A DNA stretch of 8,616 nt, taken from assembly GCA_021795795.1 (NCBI GenBank), contig JAJYPA010000341.1, positions 1-8,616 of the forward strand, read 5' to 3'. The notes under the pieces were generated by a model. That model saw only the letters and a program-made list of their open reading frames with translations. It was not told the DNA's origin and searched no databases. The stretch's first letter is position 1, and each line of letters starts with the position of its first letter. Shown here piece after piece: positions 1 through 8,616 of the stretch. A program made the translations under genes and the position numbers. This stretch comes from Pseudomonadota bacterium. GTDB lineage: Bacteria; Pseudomonadota; Gammaproteobacteria; Halothiobacillales; Halothiobacillaceae.

Positions 1-2
1 AA

Positions 3-194
3 TGGGTGGTGGCCATGGGTGATTGCACCGGCCATGACAGCTTGTATGGCGAAAATTACGCCGTGCGCGGCAAACTGGCCGAAATGCTGCCGGTCAGTGT
101 GGTGGTGACAGGGTGTCCACCATCACCAGCGAATATCCTGCGCGGAATCCTGGCGTGTTTTCAGAGCACGATGACAATAAGACATATCGATTAA
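3..194 (+). CDS. 3' end of a NuoB-like / [NiFe]-hydrogenase small-subunit-like protein (5' end outside window)
   Basis: The frame is open from the window edge, so the gene begins upstream. The visible C-terminal part, about 63 residues, contains VVAMGDCTGHDSLYG and, about 20 residues later, VVVTGCPPSPANILRGIL. The spaced GDC and GCPPSP cysteines are the last two ligands of the proximal [4Fe-4S] cluster in the NADH-quinone oxidoreductase 20 kDa subunit (NuoB) and in small subunits of related [NiFe] hydrogenases. Such proteins carry electrons between the catalytic subunit and the rest of the complex. The tail after the cluster motif is short (about 20 residues) and ends at TAA 192-194. The partner subunits, which would decide between a complex I and a hydrogenase role, are not in the window. 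No downstream gene on this strand appears to belong with it, so it probably ends its operon. Family-level assignment is fairly sure; subgroup is not. Confidence 0.65.
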   Translation, partial: WVVAMGDCTGHDSLYGENYAVRGKLAEMLPVSVVVTGCPPSPANILRGILACFQSTMTIRHID

Positions 195-526
195 TTTATC
201 GGGCTATTTGTAATCCGAGACCGGAATCGGGTTCTTTCCGTTTGCATCGAAACTAAACTACTGTGATTGGGAATTGGTTACACAGCACAACTTGTTGAAA
301 ACTCATGTTGATTGAATACCATACCTGAAAGACAGCAATTTGGTCCAGGCCGTCGTTGATCGCCAGCTAAGCCACTGATGGCAAACGAGACTTACCTGCC
401 CTTGGCGGCAGTACATTTGACCGATTACTTTGTGGTGCGAAGTGGAACTTGAGAAATGGTTAGGAACGTAGAGTTAACCGGCGCTCCGCCACACTTTTTG
501 GCGGAGCGTCCGTGTTGGGTGGCGGG
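195..526. other. Intergenic stretch without a recognisable gene
   Basis: About 330 bases separate the hydrogenase-like gene end from the toxin gene end, which converge here. A tiny open frame at 378-452 (+), starting MANETYLPLAAV, has no clear ribosome binding site and is not recognised. A weak 5-bp stem (CGGAA/TTCCG) lies near 220-240. The only strong structure is the hairpin at 482-508, listed separately. Confidence 0.5.
482..508. repeat. Perfect 10-bp stem, 7-nt loop hairpin between converging genes
   Basis: CGCTCCGCCA at 482-491 is the exact reverse complement of TGGCGGAGCG at 499-508, with loop CACTTTT. It lies 18 nt past the toxin stop codon on the minus strand and between convergent genes, where a bidirectional terminator would be expected. 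No T-run follows the stem on either strand, because the only T tract is in the loop. A rho-independent mechanism is therefore not well supported, and an mRNA 3'-end stabilising or REP-like hairpin is equally possible. Confidence 0.6.
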
Positions 527-823
527 TTAGCGGCTCTTAGGCCAACGATTCGGATTGCGGGCATCATGCAATACAGCCAAAACATATATGAGATTACCAC
601 GCATCACATAAAATAAACCGTAGGGAAAACGAGGAAGGAGAGCACGGCGGACATTTGGAATTGCCTCGGCATAAAGCAGTGGCGCTTGCTCAAGCCGTTT
701 TAGCTGTAACTCCATAGCGGTGATGAATTCTTCACCGAGACCGGGGCTTTGCAATTCGTACCACTCTTGGGCTTCGCCAGTTTCACGCAACGCTCGCGTG
801 GAAAATTTCAGGCGGAACGCCAT
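527..823 (-). CDS. ParE/RelE-family toxin of a type II toxin-antitoxin module
   Basis: This 98-residue protein has the typical length and pattern of the ParE/RelE superfamily (plasmid_stab/ParE_toxin fold). The N-terminal beta strand and helix read FRLKFSTRALRETGEAQEWYEL. The middle has FITAMELQLKRLEQAPLLYAE. A conserved arginine-rich strand follows (NVRRALLPRFPYGLFYVMRG) and then the C-terminal strand IYVLAVLHDARNPNRW. The RxxLLxxFPYGLFY and VLAVLHxxRxPxxW signatures are diagnostic of the ParE-like branch, whose members poison DNA gyrase; RelE members instead cleave ribosome-bound mRNA. The sequence alone does not separate these two activities. The start overlaps the antitoxin 3' end by 16 nt (808-823) and has only a weak Shine-Dalgarno, so translation is probably coupled to the antitoxin. 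The gene appears intact. Confidence 0.9.
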   Translation of the reverse strand: MAFRLKFSTRALRETGEAQEWYELQSPGLGEEFITAMELQLKRLEQAPLLYAEAIPNVRRALLPRFPYGLFYVMRGNLIYVLAVLHDARNPNRWPKSR

Positions 824-1041
824 GAACCATCTTTAAGGCGCGATTTCACCTGATCCCAGGAATAACCTGCTTCCGGGTTTGCCTTGAATTCCGCCAAACG
901 TGCTTCCAGTTCAGCCTTAAGCGAGGGCGAAACTTCCACGGCTTCAGGTACTGCGGCAACGCTGTCCCAGATAAGCTCGACGAGACGAATGCGCTCCTGT
1001 ACTGGAAGCTCAAGAATATTGGCGATAGAGATATTATTCAT
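808..1041 (-). CDS. Addiction-module antitoxin (Unstab_antitox / TIGR02574 type)
   Basis: The product is 77 residues from ATG 1041. The sequence ILELPVQERIRLVELIWDSV followed by LKAELEARLAEFKANPEAGYSWDQVKSRL matches the small addiction-module family in which a LPxxERxxLVExxWDS helix is followed by a helix ending in NPxxGxSWxxVKxRL. These antitoxins bind and neutralise a ParE/RelE toxin and are labile to proteases; the complex usually autoregulates the promoter. The frame is also open 15 codons further upstream to 1086, but the family begins at about MNNISIANILELP, so 1041 is preferred. The only Shine-Dalgarno-like element (AAGGG) lies 13 nt upstream of it. A TACAAT hexamer at 1049-1054 (minus strand) could be a -10 box, which would make the transcript nearly leaderless; this is weak. 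The antitoxin precedes and overlaps the toxin, the usual order. Confidence 0.9.
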   Translation of the reverse strand: MNNISIANILELPVQERIRLVELIWDSVAAVPEAVEVSPSLKAELEARLAEFKANPEAGYSWDQVKSRLKDGSWRSA

Positions 1042-1452
1042 GTCGAATATTGTACCCTTTTTCGAGAAACACGGGTAATTCCCCAAAAATTCATTGGAAC
1101 CGGAAGTGGAGTTATGCGGTCATGTGGGAATAGATCAGTGGTTCCTTGGTATAACAGTATAGAAATCGCTTTATATATACAATGAGCGTTCTCAGGTGGT
1201 TCATCAATGGCCACAGGCCGAATTGCCAACAGATGGCATTGCCGCTTCGGTTGATACGGACGGCCACTATCCCACGTTGTCAAACCTTATCTACATTGCC
1301 GAATCTATATTGATCACAAATCCAAAGAACCGCTGATTAATTCCCACATGGCCATGACGATGGCTTGCCGCTGAATTATTCGCGGTATTATGTAGCAGTT
1401 GCCAAAAAACATATACTTCAATTAGTTAAGTCTTGCGCTGTTCAGCATCACG
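1042..1452. other. Gene-poor gap with one copy of a 22-bp repeat
   Basis: No convincing gene lies in these 411 bases. An 81-codon minus-strand frame (1038-1283) overlaps the antitoxin start and has no family look. On the plus strand 1163-1336 is an open frame of 57 codons without a clear start, containing DGIAASVDTDGHYPTLSNL and ending at TGA 1334. It could be a decayed gene fragment but I do not recognise it. The 22-bp repeat at 1386-1407 and its weaker extension from 1373 are listed separately. No rho-independent terminator is obvious for the minus-strand operon ending at 1453, although an A6 tract at 1404-1409 reads as U6 on that strand. Confidence 0.45.
1373..1407 (+). repeat. Copy 1 of a long inverted repeat (22 bp exact, about 35 bp with gaps)
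   Basis: The 22 bases at 1386-1407 (starting TATTATGTAGCAG, ending TTGCCAAAA) occur again as an exact reverse complement at 8455-8476. Outside this core the match continues imperfectly: GAATTATTCGCGG at 1373-1385 against GAATAATCGC on the minus strand at 8477-8486. Both copies are oriented so that the TATTATG end faces outward from the enclosed 7 kb. A chance 22-bp match in a window this size is essentially excluded. It may be the end of a transposable element, a dispersed repeat, or a shared 3' flank. Confidence 0.8.
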
Positions 1453-4760
<3,308 letters not shown>

Positions 4761-4765
4761 TTTTG

Positions 4766-6043
4766 TTATTCCTCAAAAAAGAAAAAACCCTTTTGTCGAG
4801 GAGGGACAATTTGATCTTTATGTTTTATTTGATGGCCCGAACGTCGATTGACGTCATCGACACTGATTGCTTCAATGATTTTTTCATTAAGCAGATATCC
4901 TATGGTATCTCGATAAATCGACGCTGATGCTGGTGAAGTGTTGCATGTTTTGGCGAACAATTCGCCAAAACTCATGCCTTTATCATGCGCATAGATCAGT
5001 CTTGGGATTTGTTCCATTAAGCTGGCGATACTCGCATTCTTTGCAACATCATCAAATTCGAAGCCGAGATCAAATTGTTTTTTGAAGCTGCTGTCGTGTT
5101 CTGGGTCATAACCAACCATCTGGAACATGTTTAGCCCAGCGCCACCATAGTGAATGAAATAGTTGTGATTGTCCCAATGCACTTCGGTCATCACATCACG
5201 CGCTCTATGATGTTGGGACATGTGGATTAACCAATAATCCCCATGCCCTTTTTTGTTGCGTATGAAAAAAGGGGTGAAATACTCCGCGCCGCACCGGGTC
5301 ACCAAGTTTTTGTACAGCGCACTCTGTATAAAGTAGCGCCAGTCACGCTCAGATTTCTTTATTTCATCGAGCGTTTTTCCTTGCCATAGTTGAGGTATCC
5401 CAATTTCATTCAGAATATCTTGGGTAAGCTGCTTATCGCTTGCGAAATTAAGGAACGAATCCACGCCAAAGGTAAGAATTATTTCTGCGCTTGGAAGATT
5501 CGCAAAAATCTTCTGGATAATTTCAGTTGGAACATCCTTGTAGCCGTACTGATCAAGAATAAAAATTGACCGGCCATTTCTGGGGCTCTTTTTCTTGATG
5601 AACTGAATTACTCCATCAGCCTCTTCTTGAAATTTTGCGTGACGCAAATGGATGCTGTTGTCTAATGCCGAACCATAACCTTCTTCACGCAACACCTTGT
5701 CTAGGTGAAGGTGCGCATCACGCTCTGCCTCAATAAAAAAGTAGCTCACATCCAATTGCACTGGTTTATGGCGATCCTTATTGATCAGAAAATCCGCCTC
5801 GCGTGTTGCATTAAGGCAAATAAATGGCGACCCTTTGATAAGCTCATTTGTGTCAGTGTGGTAATAAAGGCCGCCACCTGCAAATCCATCCACCAAGGTC
5901 AAGCGCAAAACGTCTTGATTCGGGGAACTAACGAGCGTTTGGAAGTATGCGCTCAAGTAACTTTGTAGTATCCGGTGTTTCGCAACACTATGCTGCTGGA
6001 TAGGGGCTGGCCCATTTTTCCAACTGTAATGGCTTAAAGTCAT
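4766..6043 (-). CDS. tcmP: Three-Cys-motif partner protein TcmP
   Basis: The 425-residue product has the TcmP signature. The N-terminus is HYSWKNGPAPIQQHSVAKHRIL. At residues 49-58 is TLVDGFAGGG, which resembles the glycine-rich motif I of Rossmann SAM-dependent methyltransferases. FFIEAE at about 102-107 sits where an acidic motif II residue would be expected, and FILDQYGYKDV at 161-171 resembles motif IV. TFGVDSFLNF follows at 191-200. TcmP proteins are known mainly for being encoded next to DUF5131 three-Cys proteins; their reaction has not, to my knowledge, been established. Here the start ATG lies 9 nt after the DUF5131 stop, with a GAGG ribosome site overlapping that stop, and the TAA is 5 nt before the restriction-modification start. 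GC content looks lower than in the restriction-modification gene, so the two parts may have different origins. The gene appears full length. Confidence 0.88.
   Translation of the reverse strand: MTLSHYSWKNGPAPIQQHSVAKHRILQSYLSAYFQTLVSSPNQDVLRLTLVDGFAGGGLYYHTDTNELIKGSPFICLNATREADFLINKDRHKPVQLDVSYFFIEAERDAHLHLDKVLREEGYGSALDNSIHLRHAKFQEEADGVIQFIKKKSPRNGRSIFILDQYGYKDVPTEIIQKIFANLPSAEIILTFGVDSFLNFASDKQLTQDILNEIGIPQLWQGKTLDEIKKSERDWRYFIQSALYKNLVTRCGAEYFTPFFIRNKKGHGDYWLIHMSQHHRARDVMTEVHWDNHNYFIHYGGAGLNMFQMVGYDPEHDSSFKKQFDLGFEFDDVAKNASIASLMEQIPRLIYAHDKGMSFGELFAKTCNTSPASASIYRDTIGYLLNEKIIEAISVDDVNRRSGHQIKHKDQIVPPRQKGFFFFEE
4769..4774 (-). promoter_or_regulatory. Shine-Dalgarno GAGGAA deciding the restriction-modification start
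   Basis: GAGGAA is formed by the last two codons of tcmP, immediately before its TAA (4766-4768), and lies 8 nt upstream of ATG 4760. Spacing and strength are close to ideal. This makes ATG 4760, not an internal TTG, the natural start of the downstream gene and suggests translational coupling to tcmP. A second ribosome binding site, AAGGA at 4751-4755, lies 6 nt before ATG 4744 in another frame. Confidence 0.8.
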
Positions 6044-6052
6044 CCTGCTGCC

Positions 6053-6799
6053 TCAAATATTTGCGCGAAGTTCCGGCATCTGATCCCATGTTCGCCCATG
6101 AAACTGACGGCCATTCTGTTTCTTGGCCCGTTTAACCCCATCGGCCCCCCATCCACCCCATTGCTTAAAGAAAAAGGCAGCACCAGATTCCTCACACTGC
6201 TGCTGAATAAATTCAACCCATTCTGGTTTCATTGGTCGAGCTCTTGATCCAGATTCGCCTCCGACAATCACCCATTGTATATTGGTAAGATTCAGCACGC
6301 CAATATCCTCAAGAAGTGGCTCTACCGACAGAAAACGAATGGTCGCATCAATTTCGCGCAACTTGTCGATCCGTGGCACGCCATCCTTGCGATCCTCAAC
6401 CGTCACTCCGAGCCATGCGTTTCGCGGCACCGTGCGATTGCGGAAATATAGCGCCATGCGCTCAGCCCGTTTCGTCAGGACTTGGAACGTGTGTTGTGGG
6501 CTGCGTGCAATAACATCAAAAACCTGGTCTATATAGGCGTCGGGTATGCTCTTATGGAAAAGATCAGACATCGAGTTTACAAAAAATACGGTGGGTTTTT
6601 TGCGGCGTAATGGCTCCGTTAAACGGTCAGGTAGTATTGTCAACTTGAAACCGTTTTCATAACCCGGTGTACCCATTGCATGTAAACGTACTGCCATTGC
6701 TTCGGCATAGCAGTGCTTGCACCCGGATGAAATCTTGGTGCAACCCACCGTTGGATTCCATGTGGCTTCTGTCCATTCAATACGGCTGGTTTGTGACAT
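6053..6799 (-). CDS. DUF5131 / phage Gp37-Gp68 family three-Cys-motif protein (TcmP partner)
   Basis: The product is 248 residues. Near the N-terminus IEWTEATWNPTVGCTKISSG leads into CKHCYAE, giving cysteines 20, 27 and 30 in the spacing C-x6-C-x2-C followed by YAE. This is the Gp37/Gp68 (DUF5131) signature, a likely Fe-S site resembling, but wider than, the C-x3-C-x2-C of radical SAM enzymes. Later family motifs are FFVNSMSDLFH (about 72-82), TFQVLTKRAERM (about 104-115), WLGVTVEDR, IRFLSVEPLL, WVIVGGESG and AAFFFKQWGGW. A nucleic-acid or nucleotide substrate is often suspected because relatives occur in phages, but the reaction is unknown. ATG 6799 has a strong AGGAAGGGG ribosome site 7 nt upstream. 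It is followed after 9 nt by tcmP, the fixed partner of this family. All three cysteines are present and the length is normal, so the protein looks functional. Confidence 0.9.
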   Translation of the reverse strand: MSQTSRIEWTEATWNPTVGCTKISSGCKHCYAEAMAVRLHAMGTPGYENGFKLTILPDRLTEPLRRKKPTVFFVNSMSDLFHKSIPDAYIDQVFDVIARSPQHTFQVLTKRAERMALYFRNRTVPRNAWLGVTVEDRKDGVPRIDKLREIDATIRFLSVEPLLEDIGVLNLTNIQWVIVGGESGSRARPMKPEWVEFIQQQCEESGAAFFFKQWGGWGADGVKRAKKQNGRQFHGRTWDQMPELRANI

Positions 6800-6816
6800 A
6801 TCTATGCCCCTTCCTC

Positions 6817-6848
6817 TTTGCCTGGATCACTTTGCTGGCGCAGGCAAA
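6817..6848. promoter_or_regulatory. 8-bp inverted repeat between the regulator gene and the DUF5131 gene
   Basis: TTTGCCTG at 6817-6824 and CAGGCAAA at 6841-6848 are exact reverse complements, separated by 16 nt. The structure lies in the 67-nt gap after the small regulator gene and ends directly beside the DUF5131 ribosome binding site. As RNA it could form a hairpin that affects translation or mRNA processing; as DNA it could be an operator. No T-run follows, so it is not an ordinary terminator. Confidence 0.4.
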
Positions 6849-6866
6849 CTGTTAACTTCAATTTCC

Positions 6867-7100
6867 TTAATCCAGGCGAATCTCTTTTGCATCAATCGCT
6901 TTCAAACACTGCAATGCAAAAACGAATGTGAATGAGCCACGATTAAGCTTGGTGTTTACGCTGTTGTAATTCTCATCCACACCAAGAGCTTTGAGTTTTG
7001 CAACTAACATTTCGTAATCGATCCCCCGTCGTTTTAATTCTGCCTTGAGCAAATTCTTGGCATTCCTTTTCCAGTCTTCCTCATTCATATTCGACACCAT
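6867..7100 (-). CDS. Small DUF6471-type protein, putative HTH DNA-binding regulator of the operon
   Basis: From ATG 7100 the product has 77 residues. The body, NEEDWKRNAKNLLKAELKRR, then GIDYEMLVAKLKALG and SVNTKLNRGSFTFVFALQCL, matches the DUF6471 family by eye. It reads like a compact helix-turn-helix of the Cro/Xre kind, with helix 2 (YEMLVAKLKALG) and a recognition-type helix (SVNTKLNRG). The frame is open back to 7226, but the extra N-terminus is AT-rich, unlike a protein domain, and lies upstream of a good promoter (7120-7148), so a start at 7100 or 7088 (MNEEDW) is preferred. Neither has a strong ribosome site; a GGTG 7 nt before ATG 7088 slightly favours the shorter form. Being first in the operon suggests a regulator of the downstream genes. 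DNA binding is inferred, not shown. Confidence 0.72.
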   Translation of the reverse strand: MVSNMNEEDWKRNAKNLLKAELKRRGIDYEMLVAKLKALGVDENYNSVNTKLNRGSFTFVFALQCLKAIDAKEIRLD

Positions 7101-7119
7101 TATTGCAAGTATGGAATAA

Positions 7120-7148
7120 ATATTATTTAAATTAATATAATATGTCAA
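7120..7148 (-). promoter_or_regulatory. Sigma70-type promoter of the DUF6471-DUF5131-tcmP-RM operon
   Basis: On the minus strand TTGACA (7143-7148) is a perfect -35 box, followed by exactly 17 nt and TAATAT (7120-7125) as a -10 box (4 of 6 matches). The spacer and surroundings are almost entirely A and T. The predicted transcript start is near 7113, just upstream of the ATG at 7100. No other comparable promoter was seen in the short gaps between the downstream genes, so this one probably drives all four. Confidence 0.65.
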
Positions 7149-7224
7149 GGATGAAATAAATATATTGCCATCGTGATTTATATTCGATATAATTGTGTCG
7201 TATATGACATATAAGGTTCTGGCC

Positions 7225-8228
7225 ATGTCTCAACACTTTCTTCTTTCCGCCAAAGCTCACACCTTATCTGTGCGCAAGGTCATGGAAATGACCCACGACT
7301 AAGCGTTTCAGGTGTTCAGGAAATTGCGCTGGGGCGCTGGTGAGGAAACAGCCTGCCCGGTATGCGGCACTATCGACAGACATTATTTCCGCAACGACTG
7401 GAAGTAATGGCGGTGCAAGGGCTGCGCTCATGCGTTTTCTGTCACATCCGGTACGATCTTCGCCAATCACAAGCTGCCGCTGAAGGTGTACCTGGCTGCC
7501 ATTGCGATCTATACCAACGCCGCAAAAGGCATTTCTGCCCTAAAGTTGAGCCGCGACCTTGGCGTCCAGTACAAAACTGCTTTCGTGCTGGCGCACAAGA
7601 TCAGGGAATCGTTGATGGAACAGCGGGACGATGCGCCCTTGTCCAGCGAAGTCCACATGGACGGCGCTTACGTGAATGGTTATGTTCGTCCCGCGAACAG
7701 GAAGGAAGACCGGATCGGCCGCCGCCTGGCCGAGAATCAGCGTCCCGACAAACGCTGCGTGTTCGTGATGCGGCAGAAGGTTGAAACAGCAGGGGTTGAA
7801 ATCAATGGCTCCAACAAGACACTGACCTTCATCATCAAGGCCGAGAATCAGGCGGACGTGAGTAATCTGGCGAATAAGTTTGTGAAGAAGGGTTCGGTCA
7901 TCTGCGCTGACGAGTCCAACGCCTATGACGTGCTACACGCAAAGTTCGATACCCGCCGCGTGAATCACGGTCAGGAATACCGTAGCGAGGCCGGAATCAC
8001 CAACAATCTGGCTGAGTCGTATTTCAGCCGCTTCCGCAGGATGCAGTACGGTTAGACACACAAATTCGGCAATCTGTACCTGGCAAATTACGCCAACGAA
8101 GCCGCCTACCGGGAAGATACCCGCCGCCAAGCCAATCCAACGGCCAAATCTTCCAGGACATAACCAAGAAATGCGCCCGCATCGAACCCCTTGAGACCGC
8201 TTACACGAGAAGAATTGACCCGTTTTGA
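7225..8228 (+). pseudogene. IS1595-family transposase, inactivated by three stop codons and a frameshift
   Basis: Reading from ATG 7225, the protein starts MSQHFLLSAKAHTLSVRKV. It has a zinc ribbon with C44-P-V-C47 and C64-K-G-C67 and then VTSGTIFANHKLPLKVYLAA, typical of IS1595 (ISXO2-like) transposases. The catalytic region shows EVHMDGAYVNG (first Asp), ICADESNAYD (second Asp) and TNNLAESYFSRF (third motif). In-frame stops interrupt it at 7300-7302 (TAA), 7405-7407 (TAA) and 8053-8055 (TAG). Sequence similarity to the family clearly continues across each of them (for example DWK-stop-WRCKGC and QYG-stop-THKFGN). Around 8138-8145 the frame shifts: the original frame ends at 8163, while another frame continues NGQIFQDITKKCARIEP to TGA 8226-8228, as family C-termini do. 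The element can no longer encode its own transposase. Confidence 0.9.
7225..8228 (+). mobile_element. Degraded IS1595-family insertion sequence (ends not resolved)
   Basis: The element consists of the broken transposase gene and short flanks. I could not identify matching terminal inverted repeats or the 8-bp target duplication expected for the family. The left end should lie between about 7150 and 7224, since the operon promoter reaches 7148. The right end should lie near 8200-8228, where the neighbouring minus-strand gene loses its family-like sequence. Confidence 0.6.
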
Positions 8229-8393
8229 GCCGAGGCTGCGCAAATCAGTTTCCGGGGCGAACAGTTTGAGCGTGGCGTCCAGGTGTTGGAGATCGGACGC
8301 GACTCGCTTGATCTCAGTCCGGTGAAACTGGATCAATCCAGCCAACTCAGCGTGTTTTGCAACCAAGCCTGAAACAACGTGGGGTTCTGCCAT
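8106..8393 (-). CDS. Small conserved hypothetical protein, 3' part apparently replaced by the IS
   Basis: The frame gives 95 residues. The first 55-60 (MAEPHVVSGLVAKHAELAGL, then IQFHRTEIKRVASDLQHLDA and LFAPETDLRSLGSKR) resemble a family of short hypothetical proteins with a coiled-coil-like helix (H-AEL-L-H-EI-LA-DL-HLDA) and an LFxPExDLR motif; no function is known to me. The remaining 35 residues run antisense through the C-terminal end of the broken IS1595 transposase and look like read-through into the insertion, so the native C-terminus is missing. ATG 8393 is preceded by CAGG about 6-7 nt upstream. A perfect inverted repeat and a TATAAC -10 box lie just upstream. Whether the truncated product is stable is unknown. 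Confidence applies to the N-terminal half being a real gene. Confidence 0.55.
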   Translation of the reverse strand: MAEPHVVSGLVAKHAELAGLIQFHRTEIKRVASDLQHLDATLKLFAPETDLRSLGSKRVNSSRVSGLKGFDAGAFLGYVLEDLAVGLAWRRVSSR

Positions 8394-8396
8394 GAC

Positions 8397-8426
8397 ACAC
8401 CTGTTTGGAAATTAAGAAACAGGTGT
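8397..8426. promoter_or_regulatory. Perfect 10-bp palindromic operator-like repeat over the start of the truncated gene
   Basis: ACACCTGTTT (8397-8406) and AAACAGGTGT (8417-8426) are exact inverted copies with a 10-nt spacer, so arm centres are 20 bp apart, about two helical turns, as expected for a dimeric repressor. On the minus strand the outer arm directly follows the TATA of a TATAAC -10 box (8425-8430), with a poor -35 candidate TTTTCC 16 nt further upstream. The inner arm contains the ribosome binding site of ATG 8393. Binding there would block transcription; as RNA a hairpin would mask the ribosome site. Confidence 0.6.
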
Positions 8427-8454
8427 TATATTAATGGCTTACGAGGGGAAAATC

Positions 8455-8488
8455 TTTTGGCAACTGCTACATAATAGCGATTATTCGG
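8455..8488 (-). repeat. Copy 2 of the long inverted repeat
   Basis: Bases 8455-8476 are the exact reverse complement of 1386-1407, and the similarity extends with small gaps through about 8488. This copy begins at the very end of the partial gene to its right: the last codon and the TAA stop (8481-8483) fall in the imperfect part of the repeat. Only these two copies were seen in the window. Confidence 0.8.
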
Positions 8489-8616
8489 ATTTGTTTTTAT
8501 ACACCCAAATGGTAAACGTGGTGTTTTCCGTTTTTTCGAACCCTTTGATTTGTTGAATGATATTCTCGCTCAGCTTGTAATCTTTGGAAAGCAGCAAATT
8601 ACCATCGCTACCGTTC
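8481..8616 (-). CDS. 3' end of an unrecognised gene (5' end outside window)
   Basis: A frame entering from the right edge is open for 44 codons and ends at TAA 8481-8483. The visible C-terminus includes LLLSKDYKLSENIIQQIKGF and then EKTENTTFTIWVYKNKSE. The amphipathic helix followed by a beta strand, and the lysine/glutamate-rich tail, look like a real protein end rather than random sequence. I do not recognise the family. It is upstream of, and in the same orientation as, the small truncated gene, but about 90 nt and the inverted repeat separate them. Confidence 0.45.
   Translation of the reverse strand, partial: NGSDGNLLLSKDYKLSENIIQQIKGFEKTENTTFTIWVYKNKSE

Noticed and set aside
482..508. 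Rho-independent terminator
   Set aside because: The stem is perfect but there is no T-run on the 3' side on either strand, so it is listed only as a hairpin.
1038..1283. 81-codon minus-strand open frame
   Set aside because: It overlaps the antitoxin start in another frame, has no family resemblance and no domain-like composition.
7201..7213. TATATGACATATA palindrome as the IS left inverted repeat
   Set aside because: No matching sequence was found at the right side of the IS; in such AT-rich DNA a 13-bp palindrome is weak evidence.
6867..7226. 119-residue version of the DUF6471 gene
   Set aside because: The extra 42 residues come from very AT-rich DNA containing a TTGACA-N17-TAATAT promoter; the recognisable domain begins after MNEEDW.
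7362..7784. 140-codon plus-strand frame inside the IS
   Set aside because: It overlaps the transposase in another frame; the zinc ribbon and catalytic motifs all lie in the 7225 frame.
7225..8163. Reassigned genetic code (TAA/TAG read as Gln) to explain the transposase stops
   Set aside because: CAA and CAG are used normally in the same gene, TAA/TAG end neighbouring genes, and there is also a frameshift; a pseudogene is simpler.

Overview
The window looks like an accessory (defence/mobile) region of a Gram-negative, probably proteobacterial chromosome. The evidence is mid-range GC by eye, proteobacterial-style ribosome binding sites, an addiction-module TA pair, an IS1595-type element and a restriction-modification operon. 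No rRNA, tRNA or marker gene fixes the taxon.

Layout. Bases 3-194 (+) are the 3' end of a NuoB/[NiFe]-hydrogenase-small-subunit-like gene. After a gene-poor stretch with one strong hairpin (482-508) comes a type II toxin-antitoxin pair on the minus strand: an addiction-module antitoxin (808-1041) overlapping a ParE/RelE toxin (527-823). Bases 1042-1452 hold no convincing gene, but do hold one copy of a 22-bp repeat. From about 7148 down to 1453, all on the minus strand, runs a four-gene operon: a small DUF6471-type putative DNA-binding protein with a good sigma70 promoter, a DUF5131 (phage Gp37/Gp68) three-Cys-motif protein, its usual partner TcmP, and a large single-chain restriction-modification enzyme (N-terminal nuclease, N6-adenine methylase, C-terminal specificity region). 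The gaps between the last three genes are 9 and 5 nt, which suggests translational coupling.

The main finding is at the start of the restriction-modification gene. A (CAGC)7 tetranucleotide tract lies between the well-placed start codon(s) and the rest of the reading frame. With the repeat number seen here the gene is out of frame (OFF). One more unit would join the first ATG to the frame (1103 aa); one fewer unit would join a second ATG that has its own Shine-Dalgarno (1095 aa). This is the architecture of a phase-variable contingency locus, here attached to a tcm gene pair.

The right end is degraded mobile DNA: an IS1595-family transposase with three in-frame stops and a frameshift, next to a small gene (8106-8393, minus) whose 3' part appears to have been replaced by the IS. 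That gene has a palindromic operator-like element over its predicted promoter/start region. The last bases (8481-8616, minus) are the 3' end of an unrecognised gene. The second copy of the 22-bp repeat, in inverted orientation, sits just after its stop codon, so an inverted repeat encloses the operon plus IS region.
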